From the NCBI RefSeq assembly GCF_019458805.1, contig NZ_JAIBOA010000022.1, positions 1 through 64,000 on the forward strand: a stretch of DNA of 64,000 nucleotides. Reading direction: 5' to 3'. Position 1 is the first letter of the stretch, and each line of letters begins with the position of its first letter. The translations under genes were made by a program, and so were the position numbers. The notes under the pieces are model-generated. The model searched no databases, was not told where the DNA came from, and saw only the letters and a list, made by a program, of their open reading frames with translations. Shown here one piece after another: positions 16,545 through 23,968 of the stretch. This DNA is from Actinomadura parmotrematis. Lineage in GTDB: Bacteria; Actinomycetota; Actinomycetes; Streptosporangiales; Streptosporangiaceae.

Positions 16545-17285
16545 TTGAGCCCCGTCTTCGGCCACGGCCGCCTGCGGCTGTACCTGCTCAAGCTGCTGGA
16601 GGAGAGCCCGCGGCACGGCTACGAGGTGATCCGGCTGCTCCAGGACCGGTTCCTCGGCGTCTACTCGCCCTCCCCCGGCACCATCTACCCGCGCCTCGCC
16701 CGGCTGGAGGCCGAGGGCTTGGTCAGCCACGAGGTCGTCAAGGGCAAGAAGGTCTACTCGCTCACCGACCAGGGCCGCGCCGAGCTGGAGCGCCGCCTCG
16801 ACGAGCTCGCCGAGCTGGAGGAGGAGATCTCCGCGTCGGCGCAGGAGTTCGCCCGCGAGGTCCAGCAGGACGTCCGGCAGACCGTCCGCTCGCTCCGCGA
16901 GGAGCTGACGCAGGCCGCGAAGACGATGCGCGAGGAGGCCCGGTCGGCGTCCGGGGAGTCCTGGAAGGGCTCCAAGGACGCCTGGAAGGAGTCGACCGGG
17001 CGGCAGAAGGACGAGTGGCGCCGCCAGAAGCAGCACTGGCGCGAGCAGACGCAGGCGTGGAAGGAGGAGTGGCGCCGCAACTGGGAGGACGCGTGGAAGA
17101 CCGCGACCGGCAGCCAGAGCGACGTCGCCCGGCTCCGCCTGGAGCGGCTCCTCGGCACCTTCGTGGAGGACGTCCGCACCCAGGCGGCGCGCTCGGGCCT
17201 CGACGACGAGCGGCTCGCCGCGGCCCGCTCCATCCTGGAGGAGACCCGCGAGCGGCTGCGCCGGGACATCTTCGGCGGCGACTGA
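16545..17285 (+). CDS. PadR family regulator with Trp-rich helical tail
   Basis: Residues 1-90 form a PadR winged helix (LRLYLLKLLEESPRHGYEVI, SPGTIYPRLARLEAEGLV, KKVYSLTDQGRAEL). The rest is an extended charged helix with Trp at 140, 147, 158, 165, 172, 176, 180 and 184, then a shorter conserved C-terminus. The start is TTG 16545 with GGAG at ideal spacing, one base after the DUF4097 stop codon, so the two are coupled. PadR proteins usually repress their own operon. The long Trp-striped tail is unusual and may mediate oligomerisation or membrane contact. Confidence 0.9.
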   Translation: MSPVFGHGRLRLYLLKLLEESPRHGYEVIRLLQDRFLGVYSPSPGTIYPRLARLEAEGLVSHEVVKGKKVYSLTDQGRAELERRLDELAELEEEISASAQEFAREVQQDVRQTVRSLREELTQAAKTMREEARSASGESWKGSKDAWKESTGRQKDEWRRQKQHWREQTQAWKEEWRRNWEDAWKTATGSQSDVARLRLERLLGTFVEDVRTQAARSGLDDERLAAARSILEETRERLRRDIFGGD

Positions 17286-17294
17286 CGGGCCGCC

Positions 17295-18263
17295 CTACGG
17301 GGTGAAGACGATTTTCCCGAAGAGCTCGCCGTCCGCCATGGCCGCGAACCCCTCGGCGGCCCGCGCGAGCGGCAGCACCCGGTCGACGGGCGGCCGGACG
17401 CCGGTCGCGACCAGGAACCGGGCGAGCCGCTCCAGCTCGTCGCGGGTGCCCATGGTCGAGCCGACCACCGACAGCTGCAGGAAGAACACCCGGTTGAGGT
17501 CGGCGGGCGGCAGCGGGCCGCTCGTCGCGCCCGACACCACGATCCGGCCGCCGGGCCGCAGCGACTTCAGCGAGTGCGACCAGGTCGCCTCGCCGACCGT
17601 CTCGATGACCGCGTCCACCCGCTCGGGCAGCCGCGCGCCGCTCTCGAACACCCCCGTCGCGCCGAGCCCGGCGGCCCGCTCGCGCTTGCCCGCGCTGCGG
17701 CTGGTGGCGTAGACGCGGAAGCCGGCCGCCGCGCCGAGCGCGATGGCGGCGGTCGCGACGCCGCCGCCCGCCCCCTGCACGAGGACGCTGCCGCCCGGCT
17801 GCACGCCCGACTTGGTGAACAGCATCCGGTAGGCGGTGAGCCAGGCCGTCGGCAGGCAGGCCGCCTCCTCGAACGACAGCTCGGCGGGCTTCGGCACCAG
17901 GTTGCGGCGCGGCACCGCGACCTTCTCGGCGAGCGTGCCCGGGTGCAGCTCCGACAGCAGGGTCCGCTTCGGGTCGAGCGTCTCGTCGCCGCCGCCGCGC
18001 GCCGGGTCGCCGATCACGGCGTGCACGATGACCTCGTTGCCGTCCTCGTCGACGCCCGCCGCGTCGCAGCCGAGCACCATGGGCAGCCGCTCGGCGGCGA
18101 GCCCGACGCCCTTCAGCGACCACAGGTCGTGGTGGTTCAGCGCGGCCGCCCGCACCGTGACGGTCGTCCAGCCGTCGGGGACGTCCGGGTCGGGCCGCTC
18201 GCCGAGCGCGAGACCGTCCAGGGGGTTGTCTTCGTCGAATCGCGATGCCGTGACAGCGAACAT
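17295..18263 (-). CDS. zinc-independent quinone oxidoreductase/alcohol dehydrogenase (MDR)
   Basis: A 322-residue medium-chain dehydrogenase with an N-terminal GroES-like domain (AAALNHHDLWSLKGVG, VLGCDAAGVDEDGNEV) and a Rossmann domain (VLVQGAGGGVATAAIALG). The structural zinc cysteines are absent, as in quinone oxidoreductases. It probably reduces quinones or enals with NADPH. Sequence at its 3' end (GELFGKIVFTP) is complete. ATG 18263 has a TAGGGT element 6 bases upstream and no ribosome site, hence likely leaderless. Confidence 0.9.
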   Translation of the reverse strand: MFAVTASRFDEDNPLDGLALGERPDPDVPDGWTTVTVRAAALNHHDLWSLKGVGLAAERLPMVLGCDAAGVDEDGNEVIVHAVIGDPARGGGDETLDPKRTLLSELHPGTLAEKVAVPRRNLVPKPAELSFEEAACLPTAWLTAYRMLFTKSGVQPGGSVLVQGAGGGVATAAIALGAAAGFRVYATSRSAGKRERAAGLGATGVFESGARLPERVDAVIETVGEATWSHSLKSLRPGGRIVVSGATSGPLPPADLNRVFFLQLSVVGSTMGTRDELERLARFLVATGVRPPVDRVLPLARAAEGFAAMADGELFGKIVFTP

Positions 18264-18269
18264 GCGCCC

Positions 18270-18275
18270 ACCCTA
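18270..18275 (-). promoter_or_regulatory. leaderless -10 element for the MDR gene
   Basis: TAGGGT on the minus strand lies 6 bases before ATG 18263, with no Shine-Dalgarno sequence between. Confidence 0.55.
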
Positions 18276-18306
18276 CGGGCCGCCCGCGCGCCGCTTCCGC
18301 AAGGGG

Positions 18307-18333
18307 CGTTGCGCGGGCGCAACGGGGCTTTTT
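18307..18333 (+). terminator. hairpin plus T-run upstream of the peptide operon
   Basis: CGTTGCGC and GCGCAACG form an 8-bp stem with a 2-base gap, followed by GGGGCTTTTT. It reads as an intrinsic terminator on the plus strand, yet no plus-strand gene ends before it. It could end an antisense or small RNA, insulate the peptide operon, or act as an attenuator. Confidence 0.55.
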
Positions 18334-18577
18334 CGGCCCGTTTGTTGATCTTTGCCGACGGGCGGCGCGGGGCGCGCCCGGCCTTCCCGGCACCGTCCGT
18401 GACGGGGCGGGCGGCGGGGCGTCCGCGGCTCTGACGGACCGCGCTCCCCCGGTCGCGCACGGGGACGGCGGTCCGCCGGGCACGCGCGCCCGCCGCGTCC
18501 GTAATGGGCGGGGCGCGGACCGATTCCGGTTCCGGTCGGCAACATCCCACGAAGATCGGGCGGTGCGGCGCCAGGTC

Positions 18578-18608
18578 TTGATCCCCCGCCGGGACGGGGC
18601 GGTAATGA
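18578..18608 (+). promoter_or_regulatory. possible promoter of the peptide operon
   Basis: TTGATC (18578-18583) and TAATGA (18603-18608) resemble -35 and -10 boxes, but the 19-base spacing is long. It lies ~70 bases before the peptide start codon. Confidence 0.35.
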
Positions 18609-18676
18609 TCATGTGCCCGGCCCCGGGCACGCCCTCCGCCCGCGCCGTGCCCCGCGGCGCAAGAAAGGGAGCGTCC

Positions 18677-18844
18677 ATGAACCGCCTCATCGACCGGCTG
18701 ATCGAGCGGGTGGCCCCGCGCGCGACCGCCTCGGCGTGCGCCGGCGGCTACTTCTGCAACTCCGCCGGCCACCCGGGCTACTGGTACCGGTTCTGCTGCC
18801 CGCAGACCGGCTGCGAGTGGAGCAAGATCCGCAGCAGCTGCTAG
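18677..18844 (+). CDS. six-cysteine secreted peptide precursor (candidate)
   Basis: A 55-residue peptide. Residues 1-20 (MNRLIDRLIERVAPRATASA) are an amphipathic basic leader without a hydrophobic Sec signal. Residues 21-55 are rich in Gly, aromatic residues and Cys, with cysteines at 21, 27, 40, 41, 46 and 55, so the putative core starts and ends with Cys. ASA before C21 fits an AxA signal-peptidase site. The gene has a strong ribosome site and is followed by genes for two redox proteins, an exporter and an S26 peptidase, which makes a disulfide-rich bacteriocin or signalling peptide the best reading. I recognise no named family. Confidence 0.75.
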   Translation: MNRLIDRLIERVAPRATASACAGGYFCNSAGHPGYWYRFCCPQTGCEWSKIRSSC

Positions 18845-18910
18845 CCCGTGCCCGCCGGGCGGCGCGTGCCGTCGCCGCCCGGCCCGGCCCCTTCGGAGAG
18901 GAGCCCCCGG

Positions 18911-19417
18911 ATGGAGTACGCGCGGATCGGCTGCGCCTGCCTGATCGCCGCGGTGTTCGCCGCGTCGGCGCTGGCGAAGCTGCGCGACCCCGGCGGCTTC
19001 CGCCGGTCGGTGCGCGCGCTCGCGCCCGTCCCGGCGGCGTGGACGGGCCCGCTCGCCGCGGCCGTCGTCGCCGCCGAGCTCGCCGCCGCCGTCCTCGCGG
19101 CGGTGCCCGCCACCGCCGGCTGGGGGTTCGCGCTCGCCGGGGTCCTGCTCGCCTCCTTCACCGCCGCCATCGCCGCCGCGCTGCGGCGCGGCCGGCGCCC
19201 CCACTGCCGCTGCTTCGGCGCGTCCGGCGCCCCGATCGGCCCGCGCCACCTGGTCCGCAACGCCGCCCTGCTCGCCGTCGCCGCCGTCGGCGCGGCCGGC
19301 CCGGCGGGCGCGCCGCAGGCGGCCGGGCTGGCGGTCGCCGCCGTCGCGGGATTCGCCGGCGCGCTGCTGTTCGTCGCCTTCGACGACGTCGTCGACCTGT
19401 TCGCGAGGAGTTCGTGA
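18911..19417 (+). CDS. MauE/DoxX-like redox-associated membrane protein
   Basis: A 168-residue protein with four hydrophobic segments. Cys pairs sit at 8/10 (GCAC) and 99/101 in HCRCFG, the hallmark of MauE/DoxX redox-associated proteins. In methylamine utilisation MauE works with MauD to form the disulfides of the MauA subunit. Here it probably moves electrons or disulfide bonds across the membrane for the upstream Cys-rich peptide. The start ATG 18911 has GGAGAGGAG 7 bases upstream; its stop overlaps the next start codon. Confidence 0.85.
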   Translation: MEYARIGCACLIAAVFAASALAKLRDPGGFRRSVRALAPVPAAWTGPLAAAVVAAELAAAVLAAVPATAGWGFALAGVLLASFTAAIAAALRRGRRPHCRCFGASGAPIGPRHLVRNAALLAVAAVGAAGPAGAPQAAGLAVAAVAGFAGALLFVAFDDVVDLFARSS

Positions 19418-19932
19418 TGCCCTACCTGGTGGCAGCCGTGGTGCTGCTCGGCGCGCTCTGCCTGGTCAACCTGCTGCTGACGCTCGGGATCCTGCGGCGG
19501 ATGCGCGCGGACGCGGCCGGGCCCGGCGCGCCGTTCGCGCTGCGGCCGGGCGCGCGGGTGGCGGGCTTCGAGGCCGTCACGACCGCGGACGAGACGGTGT
19601 CGGCGGCCGGGCTGTCGGGGACGGTCGGCTTCTTCTCCGCGGGCTGCGAGCCCTGCCACGAGCTGCTCCCGCGCTTCATCGAGCACGCCCGCGAAGTCGG
19701 CCGCGACCGCGTCCTCGCCGTCGTCGGCGGCGACGACCCCGCCCTGCTGGAGGCCCTCGCGCCCGTCGCCCGCGTCGTCGCCGCCGACCCCGACGGCGGC
19801 CCGGTCGCGCGCGCCTTCCAGAACACCTGGACGCCCGCGCTCTACCGGGTCGAGGACGGCCGCGTCACCGCGACCGGCGCGCGCGTCGAGGAGCTGGCGC
19901 CCGCCCGCGAGCGCGCCGCGGCGCGGGGGTGA
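19417..19932 (+). CDS. membrane-anchored thioredoxin-like (MauD/TlpA-type) protein
   Basis: A 171-residue protein with one N-terminal membrane helix (residues 2-27) and a thioredoxin fold with the active site SAGCEPCHELLP (Cys 77 and 80). The cis-Pro region is NTWTPALYRV. This resembles MauD and TlpA-type thiol:disulfide oxidoreductases acting outside the membrane. It overlaps the MauE-like gene (TGATG) and the ABC gene (4 bases), so all are co-translated. It likely oxidises or isomerises disulfides in the small peptide. Confidence 0.87.
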   Translation: MPYLVAAVVLLGALCLVNLLLTLGILRRMRADAAGPGAPFALRPGARVAGFEAVTTADETVSAAGLSGTVGFFSAGCEPCHELLPRFIEHAREVGRDRVLAVVGGDDPALLEALAPVARVVAADPDGGPVARAFQNTWTPALYRVEDGRVTATGARVEELAPARERAAARG

Positions 19933-21755
19933 GGGGGGCGAGCGGCGGCCGCGGCCTGCGGGCGGCGGCCGCCGAGGCCGGCCTGCTGCTCTGGCGGTCG
20001 GCGCCCGCGGCGCTGGCGCTGTTCCTGGCCGCGACGGTCGCGGCGGCCGCCGCGCCGATCGCGACGGCCTGGCTCACCAAGCTCGTCCTCGACCGGCTCG
20101 CCGCCCCGCACGGCGCCGTCGGCGGTCTCGCCGCCGGGCTCGCCGTCACGGGCCTCGCCGCCGCCGCGCTGCCGGCCGCCGCGCAGTACCTGCGGTCCGA
20201 GCTCGGCCGGGCGGCGAGCGCCGCCGGCACCGAGCGGCTGTTCGCGGCGGCCGAGCGCCAGGTCGGCCTCGCCCGCTTCGAGGACCCGGCGTTCCAGGAC
20301 CGGCTGCGGCTCGCCCAGGACGGCACCCGCCGGTCGGCCGAGCTGGTCGACGGGCTCGGCAGCGCGCTCGGCGGGACGCTGTCGCTGGCCGGGTTCGTCG
20401 GCTCGCTGCTCGTCCTCAGCCCGCCGATGACGGCCCTGGTCGTGGTCGCCGCGCTGCCCGCGCTCGCCGCCGAGATCCTGCTGACCCGCAGCCGGTCGGC
20501 GATGGAGTGGAACGTCGAGCACCACCACCGCCGCGAGTTCTTCTACGGCCAGCTCCTCACCGGCACCGCCGCCGCCACCGAGATCCGGCTGTTCGGCGCG
20601 GGCGCGTTCCTGCGCGCCCGCATGATGGCCGAGCGGCGCGGCGCGAACGCCGAGGGCCGCCGGATGGACGTGCGGGAGCTGCGCGCCCAGGGCGGCCTCA
20701 CCCTGCTGGGCGCGGCCGTCGCGGGCGCGGGCCTCTGGTGGGCGGTCGCGACGGCCCGCGCGGGGCGGCTCGGCATCGGCGACGTGGCGATGTTCCTCGC
20801 CGCCGTCATCGGCGTGCAGGCCGCCCTGGCCACCCTGACCTCGGCCGTCGCGGGCGGGCAGGCCCGGCTGCTGGCGTTCGCGCACTACGTCGCGGTCGTC
20901 CGCGCCGCCCCCGACCTGCCGCGCGCCGAGGACGGCGACGCCCCCGAGCTGCGGCGCGGCGTCGAGCTGCGCGGCGTGTGGTTCCGCTACGGCGACGACC
21001 ATCCGTGGATCCTGCGCGGCGTGGACCTGACGATCCCGCACGGCCGCGCCGTCGCGCTCGTCGGGCTGAACGGCGCGGGCAAGAGCACCCTCGTCAAGCT
21101 GCTCTGCCGCATGTACGACCCGACGCGCGGCAGCATCCGCTGGGACGGCGTCGACCTGCGCGACATCCCGCCCGAGCGGCTGCGCGCCCGCGTCAGCGCC
21201 GTCTTCCAGGACCACGTGAACTACGAGATGACCGCCGCCGACAACATCGCGATCGGCGACCCCGCCGCGCTGGACGACCCGGGCCGCCTCATCCGGGCGG
21301 CCGCGCGGGCGGGCGTCCACGACCGGCTCGCCGCCCTGCCGCGCGGCTACGCCACCCCGCTCACCCGCATGTTCGCGCTGGACGGCGCCGAGGGCGGGGA
21401 GGCGGGCGGCGCCGGGGCGGGCGTGGTCCTGTCGGGCGGCCAGTGGCAGCGCCTCGCGCTCGCGCGGGCGCTCGTCCGCGAGGACCGCGACCTGATGATC
21501 CTGGACGAGCCCGGCTCGGGCCTCGACCCCGAGGCCGAGCAGGAGGTGCACGCCCGGATGCGCGAGCTCCGCGCGGGCCGCACCAGCCTGCTGATCTCGC
21601 ACCGGCTGAGCGCCGTCCGCGACGCCGACCGCATCGCCGTCCTGGACGGCGGCCGCGTCGCCGAGGAGGGCACCCACGAGGAGCTGCTCGCGAAGGACGG
21701 CCGCTACGCGCGGCTGTTCCGCCTCCAGGCCGCCGGCTACCAGGAGGTGCCGTGA
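19929..21755 (+). CDS. ABC exporter with fused membrane and ATPase domains
   Basis: A 608-residue half-transporter: six membrane helices in residues ~15-300, then an ATPase with Walker A GLNGAGKST (~378), signature LSGGQ (~501) and Walker B MILDEPGSGLD. There is no N-terminal C39 peptidase domain, so it does not trim double-glycine leaders itself. It resembles exporters found with lanthipeptide and lasso peptide genes. GTG 19929 overlaps the preceding stop codon. In this operon its cargo is most simply the 55-residue peptide. Confidence 0.92.
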   Translation: MRGASGGRGLRAAAAEAGLLLWRSAPAALALFLAATVAAAAAPIATAWLTKLVLDRLAAPHGAVGGLAAGLAVTGLAAAALPAAAQYLRSELGRAASAAGTERLFAAAERQVGLARFEDPAFQDRLRLAQDGTRRSAELVDGLGSALGGTLSLAGFVGSLLVLSPPMTALVVVAALPALAAEILLTRSRSAMEWNVEHHHRREFFYGQLLTGTAAATEIRLFGAGAFLRARMMAERRGANAEGRRMDVRELRAQGGLTLLGAAVAGAGLWWAVATARAGRLGIGDVAMFLAAVIGVQAALATLTSAVAGGQARLLAFAHYVAVVRAAPDLPRAEDGDAPELRRGVELRGVWFRYGDDHPWILRGVDLTIPHGRAVALVGLNGAGKSTLVKLLCRMYDPTRGSIRWDGVDLRDIPPERLRARVSAVFQDHVNYEMTAADNIAIGDPAALDDPGRLIRAAARAGVHDRLAALPRGYATPLTRMFALDGAEGGEAGGAGAGVVLSGGQWQRLALARALVREDRDLMILDEPGSGLDPEAEQEVHARMRELRAGRTSLLISHRLSAVRDADRIAVLDGGRVAEEGTHEELLAKDGRYARLFRLQAAGYQEVP

Positions 21756-22201
21756 GGCGGGCGGCGGCCGGGCTCGCCGCCGCGGCCGGGCTCGCGGCGC
21801 TGCTGGCCGCCCGCCGCGCGCTGCTCCTGACCTCGGTCGACGGCGCCAGCATGGAGCCGGCGCTGCGGGACGGCGACCGCGTCCTCGTCCGGCGGACGCG
21901 GCGGGTCCGCGCCGGGCAGGTCGCCCTGATCCGCTTCCCCGACCTGCCGAGCGGGCGCGGCCCGCGCGCCGTCCGCGACCGGCAGCTGCTGCTGAAGCGC
22001 GCCGTCGCGGTCGGCGGCGACCGCGTCCCGGACGGCTGGGCCGCCCCGGACGCGCGCGGCCTCGCGGGCGCCGCGGTGCCGCGCGGCGCGCTGGTCGTGC
22101 TCGGCGACAACCGGGCGGCGAGCTGGGACTCGCGCCACTACGGGTTCGTGCGGCGCGAGCTGGTCGTCGGCGTCGTCGTCCGGCGCCTCTCCCCCGCCTG
22201 A
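21752..22201 (+). CDS. S26 family signal peptidase of the peptide operon
   Basis: A 149-residue type I signal peptidase with one N-terminal hydrophobic segment, the catalytic Ser33 in DGASMEP, Lys82 in LLKRAVAVGGD and the LGDNRAASWDSRHYG box. It is shorter than housekeeping LepB. GTG 21752 overlaps the ABC stop by 4 bases. Because such enzymes favour AxA sites and the peptide has ASA before its first Cys, leader removal is its likely job. The operon ends here at a strong hairpin. Confidence 0.9.
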   Translation: MRRAAAGLAAAAGLAALLAARRALLLTSVDGASMEPALRDGDRVLVRRTRRVRAGQVALIRFPDLPSGRGPRAVRDRQLLLKRAVAVGGDRVPDGWAAPDARGLAGAAVPRGALVVLGDNRAASWDSRHYGFVRRELVVGVVVRRLSPA

Positions 22202-22247
22202 GCGCGCCGCGGGCCCCGCCGGCACGGCGGCGGGGCCCGCGGCGCGC
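22202..22247. terminator. 20-bp perfect hairpin, bidirectional terminator
   Basis: Arms 22202-22221 and 22228-22247 pair perfectly with a 6-base loop between the end of the peptide operon and the end of the converging ABC importer genes. Confidence 0.85.
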
Positions 22248-22249
22248 GG

Positions 22250-23050
22250 CTAGAGCACCTTGGACAGGAAGTCCTGGGTGCGGGGGTGCTGCGGGTTCCC
22301 GATCACGTCGCGCGGCGCGCCCTTCTCCACGACGACACCGCCGTCCATGAAGACCAGCGAGTCGCCGACCTCGCGGGCGAACCCCATCTCGTGGGTGACG
22401 ACGACCATCGTCATGCCGTCGAGCGCGAGCTGCTTCATGACCTCCAGCACCTCGCCGACGAGCTCGGGGTCGAGCGCCGACGTCGGCTCGTCGAACAGCA
22501 TGAGCGCCGGCTCCATCGCGAGCGCGCGGGCGATCGCGACGCGCTGCTGCTGGCCGCCCGACAGCTGCCCCGGGTAGCTGCCGATCTTGTCGCCGAGGCC
22601 GACGCGCTCCAGCAGCGCGACCGCGTCCTCGCGCGCCTTGGCCTTCGGCCGCCGCTTCACCCGGACGGGCGCCTCCATGACGTTGCCGAGCGCGGTCATG
22701 TGCGGGAAGAGGTTGAAGCGCTGGAACACCATGCCGATCTCGCGGCGCTGCGCGGCGACCTCCTTGTCGCGCAGCTCGTGGAGCTTGTCGCCCTTCTGCC
22801 GGTAGCCGACCAGGTGGCCGTTCACCCACAGCCGGCCGGCGTTGATCTTCTCCAGGTGGTTGATGCAGCGCAGGAAGGTGGACTTGCCGGACCCGGACGG
22901 CCCGATGATGCACATCACCTCGCCCTGCCGGACCTCCAGGTCGATGCCCTTCAGCACCTCCACGCTGCCGAACGACTTGTGCACCTGCTCGGACCGGACC
23001 ATGAGGCCGTCCGCCGGCGCCGCGCCGGGCGGGGTGTCGATCTCGGTCAT
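22250..23050 (-). CDS. polar amino acid ABC importer, ATP-binding protein
   Basis: A 266-residue ATPase with Walker A GPSGSGKST, signature LSGGQQQR, Walker B LMLFDEPTSALDPE and the switch motif VVTHEMGFA. Its closest pattern is the GlnQ/HisP class that powers uptake of glutamate, glutamine or other polar amino acids. There is an unusual basic insertion (RVKRRPKAKARED) in the helical domain. The start ATG 23050 overlaps the permease stop codon by 4 bases. It is the last gene of a three-gene operon. Confidence 0.93.
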   Translation of the reverse strand: MTEIDTPPGAAPADGLMVRSEQVHKSFGSVEVLKGIDLEVRQGEVMCIIGPSGSGKSTFLRCINHLEKINAGRLWVNGHLVGYRQKGDKLHELRDKEVAAQRREIGMVFQRFNLFPHMTALGNVMEAPVRVKRRPKAKAREDAVALLERVGLGDKIGSYPGQLSGGQQQRVAIARALAMEPALMLFDEPTSALDPELVGEVLEVMKQLALDGMTMVVVTHEMGFAREVGDSLVFMDGGVVVEKGAPRDVIGNPQHPRTQDFLSKVL

Positions 23051-23964
23051 CGGTGCCCCCCTCGGACCAGCGGGATCCGGCGCCGCGCCGGCCGGCCGCC
23101 CTGCCCGGCGAAGCCGCGGCCGAAGTAGCGCTCCAGGTAGAACTGGCCGACCATCAGCAGCGAGGACAGGAACAGGTACCACAGGCACGCCATGATCAGC
23201 ATGGGGATGACCTGGTAGGTGTCGGCGTAGATGGTCTGCGCCGTCCAGGTCAGCTCCGCGTAGGGCACCGCCGCCACCAGCGAGGTGTTCTTCAGCATCG
23301 AGATCGTCTCGTTGCCGGTCGGCGGCACGATCACCCGCATCGCCTGCGGCAGCACGACCCGCCGCATCGTCTGCCCGCGGGACATGCCGAGCGCGCTCGC
23401 CGCCTCCTGCTGGCCGGTGTCCACCGACAGGATGCCGGCCCGCACGATCTCGGCCATGTAGGCCGCCTCGTTGAGGATGAGGCCGAGCGCCGCGGCGAGC
23501 GCCGCGTTGATCAGCTTCTGCGTCTGCCAGGTGTGGACCTCGGGCCCGAACGGGACGCCGAGGCTGATCGTCGGCAGCAGCGCGCCGATCGAGCCCCAGA
23601 TCAGCAGCTGGGTGTAGAGCGGGGTGCCGCGGAAGAACCACAGGTAGAACCAGGCGGCCCCGCGCATCAGCGGGTTCGCCGACATCCGCATGAGCGCGAG
23701 CACGACGCCGAACGTGATGCCGCCCGCCATCGCCGCCAGCGTCAGCCAGACGGTGTTGCGGACGCCCTTCAGCACGGCGTCGGAGAACATGAACTTGCGC
23801 TGCTCCGGCCAGTTCAGCGCGTCGTTGGTGAACAGGAAGTGGACGAACATCGCGGCCAGGACCAGCACGACGAGCGCGCCGACCCAGCGGCCGGGGTGGC
23901 GGACCGGGACGGCCCGGATCGCTTCGGGCCGCCCCTTCCCGCCGTCGTCTGCGGTGACGGTCAT
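23047..23964 (-). CDS. polar amino acid ABC importer, permease
   Basis: A 305-residue permease of the HisMQ type. After a cytoplasmic N-terminus and one helix (~32-50) there is a GVRNTVWLTLAAM segment, several membrane helices and the ATPase-coupling EAA loop (EAASALGMSRGQTMRRVVLPQA). Only one permease gene is present, so it probably acts as a homodimer. It sits between the binding-protein and ATPase genes. Confidence 0.93.
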   Translation of the reverse strand: MTVTADDGGKGRPEAIRAVPVRHPGRWVGALVVLVLAAMFVHFLFTNDALNWPEQRKFMFSDAVLKGVRNTVWLTLAAMAGGITFGVVLALMRMSANPLMRGAAWFYLWFFRGTPLYTQLLIWGSIGALLPTISLGVPFGPEVHTWQTQKLINAALAAALGLILNEAAYMAEIVRAGILSVDTGQQEAASALGMSRGQTMRRVVLPQAMRVIVPPTGNETISMLKNTSLVAAVPYAELTWTAQTIYADTYQVIPMLIMACLWYLFLSSLLMVGQFYLERYFGRGFAGQGGRPARRRIPLVRGGHR

Positions 23965-23968
23965 CGCG

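Larger units (their letters stand above)
18264..18676. other. 413-bp intergenic region before the peptide operon
   Basis: No protein-coding pattern is convincing here. It holds the leaderless promoter of the MDR gene, an orphan terminator-like hairpin with a T-run (18307-18333), a possible promoter for the peptide operon, and a good ribosome site (AAAGGGAG) just before ATG 18677. Confidence 0.6.

Noticed and set aside
11495..16591. 1698-codon frame antisense to kgd
   Set aside because: It mirrors the G/C third-position bias of kgd; the protein is low-complexity Arg/Val/Asp/Ala/Leu without any domain, whereas the plus strand encodes a clear enzyme.
18677..18844. Cys-rich peptide as a lanthipeptide or thiopeptide precursor
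   Set aside because: No lanthionine synthetase, cyclodehydratase or radical SAM gene is nearby; the neighbours are thiol-redox, export and cleavage genes.
23050..23641. Second exporter-like frame upstream of the ABC ATPase
   Set aside because: It is a frame-shifted shadow of the permease. The ATPase starts at 23050.
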